Origin: UBA3855 sp964472035 | Lineage (GTDB): Bacteria > Bacillota > Clostridia > Oscillospirales > Ruminococcaceae | DNA length: 18,995 nucleotides | Direction of reading: 5' to 3' | Assembly: GCA_964472035.1 (NCBI GenBank) | Contig: CAYYIT010000046.1 | Location: 1 to 18,995, forward strand | Shown: piece after piece, positions 7,763-14,067 of the stretch | How the letters are laid out: every line of letters starts with the position of its first letter | How positions within the stretch are numbered: position 1 is the first letter of the stretch | Notes under the pieces: generated by a model | Database searches by the model: none | What the model was told of the DNA's origin: nothing | What the model saw: only the letters and a program-made list of their open reading frames with translations | Made by a program: the position numbers and the translations under genes

Positions 7763-9766
7763 TCAATACAGTTCCGGGAAGATCGACAGTGCCTCTTCTG
7801 TAAAGCGCTCAACGATCTCCGTTTCGGAAGCCGCATAGTTTTCCGTAAGAACGGTCAGATAGGTATCCTTCAGGGCCTGGTCGTAGTAGCCGATGCCGCT
7901 CATATCGACGTATTTTGCGGTCTCTGCAAGCACCGCGATCTCATCCTGACCGCCGAGCAGCGGATTGTTGTAGTACAGATCCGCCATCACCGTCAGGCTG
8001 TTGACATAATAGCCGTAGTTCATCGCGAAGTCGTACATCGTATCCGTATTCACCGTGAAATAACGGAGAAATTCCTCCGCCATGGAGGCGCTGTTGCAGT
8101 TCTTGGAAACGCAGAACATGCTGCCGCCCCAGAAGTACGCCTCAGGGCCTGCAACGACATTGACATTGCCGGCGCTGCCCATGCACTGTTCCAGCTGTGC
8201 ACCGGGGGACAGACACCAGCTTGAGAAGAAGTAGCCGAAGGTGCTGCCGTTCTGACCGGCCACATACCAGTCGTCCCACCACTGGCCGACATCCGGATCC
8301 ACATAGCCGTTGTCGATAAAACGCTTTGCCATCGCGGTGAAGTCCTCGGCATAGCCGGTATCGAGGGTACCGTTGCTTACCCAGCCGTTGCAGGGCGTGC
8401 CGTAGGCCTGCCACAGGCCGCCAAGCGATGCGCAGACGGTAATGCCGTTGTCTGCAAGCGTTGCGGCAACATTCTCAAAGCCGTCCCAGTCACCGATCAT
8501 CGCCTGCATCTCCTCGGGTGTGGTCACGCCAAGGTACTGCTCCGCCATGTCCGTATTGTAACAGAAGCCGCCGGGGTTGATATCCCACGCCGCTGCCATC
8601 AGCTCGCCGGAGGCATTGGTGCCGAGCTGCAGGGTATATTCGTAGGCGTCCGCGTAGTCGCTCACATCAATATTCAGCGCGGAAAGCGGTACCGCATATT
8701 CATCCGTTTCGATATAATTCCGGATCCAGCCGGGTTCCGCAAGGAAGAGATCCACATCCTCGCCGGAATTGAGGAAGGTCTCATAATAGGAATTCGCCTC
8801 ATAGCCGGAATACGCACCGCTGCATTCCACCCACTGCACATCATAATCGGGGTAATCATAGCCGAACTGCTCGATCATGCAGCCGAGATCATAATCCGTC
8901 CAGCAGACAATGGAGAGAGTGCCGTCATCATCCGGAAGGCTGTACTCGCCGGAGGGAGCATCGGTTTCCGCCTCGGTCTCTTCTTCCGTTTCGGGTTCGG
9001 TCTCTTCTTCGGTCTCCTCTTCCGTCTCCGGCTCGGTTTCCGGTTCAAGATCCTCCTCCGCGTAGGCGACCGCATCCTCCATGCTGTCGATATCCTCAAG
9101 CGCCTCGATGGTCATCTCCTTCGGATAGGTGCCGATCACGCCGTCCACCTCAATGGCAACGCCGCGCAGGGAGGAATACTCGCCGACCGTGAAAGCCGAA
9201 GCATCCGCATCCTCATAATCCTCATAGTACAGCCACACGATATACTGCAAAATATCCGCATCGTCGGGATCGACATCATGTCTGTCAGGATCCCCCTTCG
9301 GTGCATCGTAGGCATCATCAAAGAGGTAGAGCCCCGATTCCGTCACAAATCCCTCGCTGTCAAGATCGATCATCGAAGAGGCCACCGCATAATAGAAGCT
9401 TTTGGCTTCTTCATTCGCATCATCGACCGCATCCTCGTAGTCGTCCTCGTCGGTCTCGTCCTCTTCCTTTTCGTCATCCTTGTCGTCACGATCGGACAGC
9501 TCCGTATCCTCGCCGCCAAAGATCTGGTCGCGCAGCAGGAAACAGGTACCGCCGCCGGCCAGCAGGACTGCCGCCGCCGAAACCGCCGCGATCACAGGCG
9601 CCTTGCTCTTTTTGGCAGGTGCCGCTTCACCATGCAGGTCTTGCATGGAACCGGCATCATACGGATCCGGCTCAGGTGCATCCGTCGTGCCCATATTCGC
9701 ACCGCAGCCGATACAGAATACCGCATCGTCCTCGTTCTGGTGACCACATTTCATACAGAATTTCAT
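7763..9766 (-). CDS. Zinc-ribbon, membrane-anchored solute-binding-like protein (first operon gene)
   Basis: This 667-residue protein is the promoter-proximal gene of the operon. The upstream ATG is chosen because it includes C4 of the zinc ribbon (C4, C7, C18, C21) and has AAGGAGAG upstream. A helix spans about 57-78 after AKKSK. An Asp/Glu-rich stretch (86-118), the post-helix domain (about 112-240) and a Glu-Thr-rich linker (241-268) precede the solute-binding-like domain at about 281-667. That domain shares many exact blocks with the next gene, including GTLSIVCWTD, LNSGEDVDLF and NYIETDEYAVPLS, and the ITVCASLGGLWQ and TFGYFFS regions. Export is by the uncleaved helix, with the binding domain outside. 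No importer components are adjacent, so a sensing or capture role fits better than transport. The gap to the next gene is 37 nt. Confidence 0.85.
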   Translation of the reverse strand: MKFCMKCGHQNEDDAVFCIGCGANMGTTDAPEPDPYDAGSMQDLHGEAAPAKKSKAPVIAAVSAAAVLLAGGGTCFLLRDQIFGGEDTELSDRDDKDDEKEEDETDEDDYEDAVDDANEEAKSFYYAVASSMIDLDSEGFVTESGLYLFDDAYDAPKGDPDRHDVDPDDADILQYIVWLYYEDYEDADASAFTVGEYSSLRGVAIEVDGVIGTYPKEMTIEALEDIDSMEDAVAYAEEDLEPETEPETEEETEEETEPETEEETEAETDAPSGEYSLPDDDGTLSIVCWTDYDLGCMIEQFGYDYPDYDVQWVECSGAYSGYEANSYYETFLNSGEDVDLFLAEPGWIRNYIETDEYAVPLSALNIDVSDYADAYEYTLQLGTNASGELMAAAWDINPGGFCYNTDMAEQYLGVTTPEEMQAMIGDWDGFENVAATLADNGITVCASLGGLWQAYGTPCNGWVSNGTLDTGYAEDFTAMAKRFIDNGYVDPDVGQWWDDWYVAGQNGSTFGYFFSSWCLSPGAQLEQCMGSAGNVNVVAGPEAYFWGGSMFCVSKNCNSASMAEEFLRYFTVNTDTMYDFAMNYGYYVNSLTVMADLYYNNPLLGGQDEIAVLAETAKYVDMSGIGYYDQALKDTYLTVLTENYAASETEIVERFTEEALSIFPELY
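8963..9046 (-). repeat. Glu-Thr-rich linker repeats
   Basis: Low-complexity units of Glu-Pro-Glu-Thr and Glu-Glu-Glu-Thr connect the post-helix domain to the solute-binding-like domain. They take the place of the EAPT linker of the paralogue. Confidence 0.7.
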
Positions 9767-9823
9767 GATAACTCTCCTTCTTTGTGCGCTCCGTTGCCGG
9801 AGCAGTCGGATTCCATCCCATTC

Positions 9824-9832
9824 ATTATAACA
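9824..9832 (-). promoter_or_regulatory. Extended -10 promoter of the five-gene operon
   Basis: On the minus strand the bases read TGTTATAAT: a consensus TATAAT (9824-9829) with a TG extension. The -35 position (9847-9852, TGGAAT) is a poor match to TTGACA, as is usual for extended -10 promoters. Transcription should start near 9817, giving a leader of about 50 nt before the ATG at 9766. The -35 position overlaps a TGGAA-A-TTCCA inverted repeat that could be an operator. Confidence 0.7.
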
Positions 9833-9841
9833 TATAACGAA

Positions 9842-9852
9842 TGGAAATTCCA
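9842..9852. promoter_or_regulatory. Small inverted repeat at the operon -35 position, possible operator
   Basis: TGGAAATTCCA has 5-bp arms around one central base and covers the -35 position of the leftward promoter. A related stretch, ATGGAAATTTCTGG, lies at 9945-9958, just upstream of the rightward -35 box. Function is inferred from position only. Confidence 0.3.
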
Positions 9853-9965
9853 GTATTTTCTATGATTTTAACCAAATTGCAAATTTTTGCTGGCAGCAGC
9901 GTTTCATTTTTGCTCTCCGGCTGCATCGCTGCATTTGTTCCGAAATGGAAATTTCTGGTTTTTCA

Positions 9966-9994
9966 TTGACTTTCATACCGGCTTGTGTTATACT
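9966..9994 (+). promoter_or_regulatory. Sigma-A promoter of the dockerin-bearing hydrolase gene
   Basis: TTGACT (9966-9971), a 17-base spacer and TATACT (9989-9994), with a TG extension at 9986-9987, form a strong vegetative promoter. The start would lie near 10001, about 31 bases before the ATG. It diverges from the operon promoter about 135 bases away. Confidence 0.8.
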
Positions 9995-10031
9995 GAAAGC
10001 ATAGTATTTTGCACAATCCGGAGGGAATATT

Positions 10032-12644
10032 ATGAGAAATGTCAACCGTTTCAGCGCATTTGTGACCGCGGCAGCTGTCAGTGCACTGAGCATGCCGCTC
10101 GGTGTTCTGGCGGAATCGCCCGTGTCTGCGCTGCTCGATGTCACACAATTCACCATCATGGACGAAACGCTCACCCACCTCAGCGCGGAATTCCTGTACG
10201 ACGCCGGCACATTGTTCGACGATCAGGACAAGGTTCCCGTCTCACCGGAGGACACCTCCGTGGACAGCGCGCTGCTGGAGGCGACCTCCCATACCAACTG
10301 GAAGCCGAACTATCAGGCTGAGTTCGGTAATGATGCCTTCTACATCGACCTCGGAGCGAATTACGTCATCACCGGCATCTGCTTCTTCGATTCCAACGGC
10401 ACCAACGACTGGACGGTCGAATACGGCGAGCCGTTTGCATGGGAGCCGCTGACGACCTTTACAACGGACTGGTACAACAGCTGGCGCGGCATTTCCTTTG
10501 AGGACCCCGCGCCGACCAGATATCTGCACTTCTCAACGCCTGCCGGCGACAGCGGCGTCAGTGAGATCGCGCTCTACGGCTACAAGGTCTCCGAGCTGAG
10601 CGAGCAGCAGCGCGCAAAAACCGCCGCCAAGCCCTCCGGCAGCGCACAGACCGATCTGACCGCAGGCGGCATCATCGGCTTCAATGCGTTCATCGACGAT
10701 CCCATGACTGCGATCATGGCCGGCGGCAATGTCCGCGAATACCACAACTTCAACTGGCTCCTTGATGCAAGCGGCAAGGCGAAATTTACGCAGGGCTCGT
10801 GGGGCGATATGGACGCCTTCTACACCGCCATGAAGGAACAGAACATCAGCATCATCCCCTGTTTTCAGGGCGGCAGCTCCTATATTTCCGGAAGTTCGGA
10901 CTCCATGCCGGAGGTTGCCGTTCCCGAGGGCGCGGACACGCTCGATCCGGCAAGCTACGCACTCCACGCGCAGATGCTCTATCAGGTAGCGGCACGCTAC
11001 GGCAGCAACAAAGACGTGGATCTCTCGACCATCAACATCACCGATGCGCAGGAGGTCAGGGTCGGCATGGGACTGCTCTCGGCACTGGAGAACTCCAACG
11101 AGCCGAACAAAAGCTGGTCCGGCAAGGCCAATTACTTCACCCCCTATGAGCTGGCGGCGATGTGCTCCGCGGACTATGACGGCCACGAGGGCACCATCCC
11201 GAACGCCGGCGTCAAGAACGCCGACCCCGATTTCAAGCTCGCCATGGGCGGTCTCGTGGGCTATTCCACGATGCTGGATTATCTGTCGGAGATGAAGCTC
11301 TGGTTCGACTACAACCGCACCGACGGTAAATTCGCCGTAGACATCATCAACGTCCACATCGGACCGGATACCGCCAATCCCGAGGACAGCAGCTTCGTCG
11401 AGACCATCAACGCCCTGCAGGGCTGGATCGATGAAAACGCCCCTGGAACGGAGCTGTGGATCTCCGAGTTCGAGGTCGTCATGACCGACTGCGAGGTCGA
11501 GGGCGTGGACAATCACGACAACGAGAACTTCCAGCGCAAGTATGCGCAGCGCGTGGCGAGAACCTACCTTGCCGCCATTGCGCAGGGCGTGGACAGAGTC
11601 TCCAAGTTCCAGCTGCGCGACGAGGGCGAGGGCGTCTACTATGACTCCGGTCTGGTGACACAGAAGGGCAGCTGGGAGAAGAAGGAGGCGTGGTACTACG
11701 TTTCCTGCATGACGGATGTGCTGGAGTTTGCCGATTTCACGGCGGATCTTTCTGCGGACGGCGTGAGCCGCTACCGCTTCACTGACCGGAACACGGGCGA
11801 GATCATCGACTGCGTATGGTCTCCGACCAACGAGGACAAGGTCATCGCGGACTACACCCTTTCCGTAGAGGGCGCGGACTACGCCTACCTGACCGTACCC
11901 TCCGAATTCGCCGAGGGCACGACCACTGCCATGGAGATCCAGAATGGCAGCGTGACGCTGGATGTGACCGAGACCCCCGTGTTCATTACTATGAGCCGCG
12001 AGAACAAAACGATCATCAACGGCAAGGGACAGTACATCGCACCCGATGCGCTCTGCCTGAGCGAGGATCGTTCCACGGAGCTTTGCGACCTGAGTGCCGC
12101 TCCGGCGGACAGCACCCTGAACCAGTTCTACCGGATGTTCGATGAACCGTCCTCCATGCCGGCATTCATCTACGACGGCACCTCCGGTCTGACGGCGCCC
12201 TCCACGAACGTGACAAGCTCCAATATCACATGCTATGTGGATCTGGACAGAGAATATGTCTTCACGGGCTTCGGCGTGTACGACACCTACGGCACGGGCA
12301 GTCTGGAGATCTACGACGCGCACACGGACACCCTGCTCTGGTCGAGCGACATGGGCGGCTACATGTACCGGAACATTGCGCTGACGGCGGACTCCGCACC
12401 GACCGACCGCCTGAAGATCGTCAAGGGCGGCGGCGACCTCAACGAGCTTGCCCTCTACGGCTACGCTGCGCCGGAGACAGCACCGGCACCGGACTATGAC
12501 TTCACCGGCGACGGCCGCATCGATATCTTCGATCTCGGCTGCGCGAAGACAGCCTTTTCCCATGGCGAGGCAGTCTGCACAGTGGAGGAGCTTGTGCGGC
12601 TGCAGCGGTATCTGCTCTGCGGCGATCCGTCCCTGCTGCTGTAA
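10032..12644 (+). CDS. Secreted putative glycoside hydrolase with two discoidin-like domains and a dockerin
   Basis: This 870-residue protein has a signal peptide (1-27, likely cleaved after GVLA). Residues about 85-185 and 700-805 resemble F5/8-type C (discoidin) carbohydrate-binding domains, both ending with an E-x-ALYGY strand. Residues about 215-580 look like a TIM barrel of clan GH-A. NEP at 356-358 (E357) would supply the acid/base. The Glu of SEF (E479), 122 residues later, would be the nucleophile. No family is assigned, so the substrate is unknown. Residues about 821-863 are a dockerin: a canonical first loop (DFTGDGRIDIFDL) and a second repeat that keeps VEELVRLQRYLL but lacks the calcium-binding Asp/Asn residues. 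GGAGGG lies 6 bases before the start. It probably docks onto a cohesin at the cell surface. Confidence 0.88.
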   Translation: MRNVNRFSAFVTAAAVSALSMPLGVLAESPVSALLDVTQFTIMDETLTHLSAEFLYDAGTLFDDQDKVPVSPEDTSVDSALLEATSHTNWKPNYQAEFGNDAFYIDLGANYVITGICFFDSNGTNDWTVEYGEPFAWEPLTTFTTDWYNSWRGISFEDPAPTRYLHFSTPAGDSGVSEIALYGYKVSELSEQQRAKTAAKPSGSAQTDLTAGGIIGFNAFIDDPMTAIMAGGNVREYHNFNWLLDASGKAKFTQGSWGDMDAFYTAMKEQNISIIPCFQGGSSYISGSSDSMPEVAVPEGADTLDPASYALHAQMLYQVAARYGSNKDVDLSTINITDAQEVRVGMGLLSALENSNEPNKSWSGKANYFTPYELAAMCSADYDGHEGTIPNAGVKNADPDFKLAMGGLVGYSTMLDYLSEMKLWFDYNRTDGKFAVDIINVHIGPDTANPEDSSFVETINALQGWIDENAPGTELWISEFEVVMTDCEVEGVDNHDNENFQRKYAQRVARTYLAAIAQGVDRVSKFQLRDEGEGVYYDSGLVTQKGSWEKKEAWYYVSCMTDVLEFADFTADLSADGVSRYRFTDRNTGEIIDCVWSPTNEDKVIADYTLSVEGADYAYLTVPSEFAEGTTTAMEIQNGSVTLDVTETPVFITMSRENKTIINGKGQYIAPDALCLSEDRSTELCDLSAAPADSTLNQFYRMFDEPSSMPAFIYDGTSGLTAPSTNVTSSNITCYVDLDREYVFTGFGVYDTYGTGSLEIYDAHTDTLLWSSDMGGYMYRNIALTADSAPTDRLKIVKGGGDLNELALYGYAAPETAPAPDYDFTGDGRIDIFDLGCAKTAFSHGEAVCTVEELVRLQRYLLCGDPSLLL

Positions 12645-12661
12645 AATCTCCCGCCACCCCC

Positions 12662-12690
12662 TTGACAACCCCTGGAAAATGCGGTATAAT
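12662..12690 (+). promoter_or_regulatory. Consensus sigma-A promoter of pheST
   Basis: TTGACA (12662-12667), a 17-base spacer and TATAAT (12685-12690) match the consensus at all twelve positions. Transcription should start near 12697, immediately before the T-box leader. It lies 18 bases past the hydrolase stop codon, and no terminator hairpin is visible in between. Confidence 0.9.
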
Positions 12691-12696
12691 AGTACT

Positions 12697-12955
12697 GTCT
12701 ACGATGAACATGTGTAAGTAGTGCGCAGAGTACAGCATGGCAGAGAGTCCGTTCCACTGGCTGTAAGAACGGGTGATGCAGGCTGCGGATGAATTTCAGC
12801 ATGGGAGTAGCCGGCGAAGGTCGGTGCGTTCCGATATAAGCCGGGTGTTTCACATACACAGCAAAATGTGTCAAAGTGCGAAGGGTTCCCCTTCGAATTT
12901 GGGTGGTACCGCGGGTAATCATGCTCGTCCCAGAAAAGCCTGGGACGGGCTTTTT
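12697..12955 (+). ncRNA. T-box riboswitch (Phe) controlling pheST
   Basis: The leader senses uncharged tRNA-Phe and switches between antiterminator and terminator. It contains the hallmark T-box TGGGTGGTACCGCGG at 12900-12914. Upstream is a stem I region with AGAGAG near 12734, a GTGATGC bulge-like segment near 12773, and GAATTTCAGC at 12791-12800. Within the last, TTC (12795-12797) followed by A is the likely specifier, matching Phe. The terminator at 12923-12955 closes the element. The gene downstream, pheS, agrees with the specifier. Confidence 0.93.
12923..12955 (+). terminator. T-box regulated terminator
   Basis: An 11-bp stem (12923-12933 with 12940-12950, one U-G pair) and a 6-nt loop are followed by TTTTT. 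It lies 8 bases downstream of the T-box sequence. In the antiterminated state upstream bases pair with the T-box instead. Confidence 0.9.
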
Positions 12956-12998
12956 CTATGTACGAAACCAAAGTCTCAAAGAAAGGAATGCATTTGTT

Positions 12999-14051
12999 AT
13001 GTCAGAAACCATTGCACAGCTGCAGCAGGAATTTGCAGCGAAGCTCCAGGCTGTCACAAGTGTTGCACAGCTCGAAGAGCTGCGTGTCGAGTACCTCGGC
13101 AAAAAGGGCAGCGTGACAGGTCTGCTCAAGTCCATGAAGGACATGAGCGGCGAGGAGAAGAAGGCATTCGGTCAGCAGGTGAACGTCCTCAAGTCGGAGG
13201 TCACCGAGGCGATCGCCGCAAGAACCGAAGCACTCAAGCAGGAGGAGATCGAGCGCGAGATCAACTCCATGCCCGAATTCGACGTTTCCATGCCGCCCCG
13301 TCTGGAGCGCGGCTCCTATCATCCGATCACGCTCGTGCAGCGTGAGTGCGAGGCGATCTTCCGCTCCATGGGCTTCAATGTGGAGGACTACAGCGAGATC
13401 GTAACCGACTACGAGTGCTTCGAGGCACTGAACATCCCGAAGCATCATCCGGCAAGAGATATGCAGGACACCTACTACCTGACCAACGGTCAGCTCCTGA
13501 AGTCCCATACCTCCGCTGCGCAGAATGCGATTTACAAGAAGTACAAGGACGCTCTATTCAACGAGGGCAAGCCGATCAAGGCGATCTTCCCCGGCAGATG
13601 CTTCCGCAACGAGGCGACCGATGCCTGCCACGAGAACACCTTCTTCCAGATGGAGGGCGTCATGGTGGACAAGAACATCTCCATCTCCAACCTCATCTTC
13701 TTCATGAAGAACATGCTCTCCGAGGTCTTCAAGCGCGACGTCAAGGTGCGTCTGCGTCCGGGCTTCTTCCCGTTCGTGGAACCCGGCTTTGAGCTGGATA
13801 TCAGCTGTGCCATCTGCGGCGGCGACGGCTGCCCCTCCTGCAAGAACAGCGGCTGGCTGGAGCTCTGCCCCTGCGGCATGATCCACCCCGAGGTACTCAA
13901 GGCAGGCGGCATTGACCCCGAGGAATACACCGGCTTCGCATTCGGTCTTGGTCTGACAAGACTTGCCATGATGAAGTACGGCGTGAAGGATATCCGTGAC
14001 CTGAACAGCGGCAGCCTCAAGAGCCTGTCCCAGTTCACCGAAGACCGCTAA
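12999..14051 (+). CDS. pheS: Phenylalanine--tRNA ligase alpha subunit
   Basis: The cytoplasmic alpha subunit forms the alpha2-beta2 synthetase that charges tRNA-Phe. The 350-residue length is normal. The N-terminal 85 or so residues form the usual coiled-coil arm. Class II motif 2 lies near residue 202 (FRNEATDACHENTFFQMEG) and motif 3 near 311-325 (GFAFGLGLTRLAMM). The Cys-rich turn CAICGGDGCPSCKNSGWLE, ending in GCGMIHPEV-like residues, is typical of bacterial PheS. The ATG at 12999 is chosen because translation from the earlier in-frame ATG at 12876 would run through the T-box and terminator. The ribosome binding site AAAGGA (12982-12987) is rather far, about 11 bases. It is co-transcribed with pheT, 16 nt downstream. 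Confidence 0.97.
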   Translation: MSETIAQLQQEFAAKLQAVTSVAQLEELRVEYLGKKGSVTGLLKSMKDMSGEEKKAFGQQVNVLKSEVTEAIAARTEALKQEEIEREINSMPEFDVSMPPRLERGSYHPITLVQRECEAIFRSMGFNVEDYSEIVTDYECFEALNIPKHHPARDMQDTYYLTNGQLLKSHTSAAQNAIYKKYKDALFNEGKPIKAIFPGRCFRNEATDACHENTFFQMEGVMVDKNISISNLIFFMKNMLSEVFKRDVKVRLRPGFFPFVEPGFELDISCAICGGDGCPSCKNSGWLELCPCGMIHPEVLKAGGIDPEEYTGFAFGLGLTRLAMMKYGVKDIRDLNSGSLKSLSQFTEDR

Positions 14052-14067
14052 GGAAGGAGGCAGAACC

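Noticed and set aside
10533..12668. 711-residue open frame antisense to the dockerin hydrolase
   Set aside because: It mirrors the codon pattern of the real gene, has no plausible start signals and runs into the pheST promoter.
12876..12998. N-terminal extension of pheS
   Set aside because: The extra 41 codons cover the T-box and terminator, and the conserved PheS start is at 12999.
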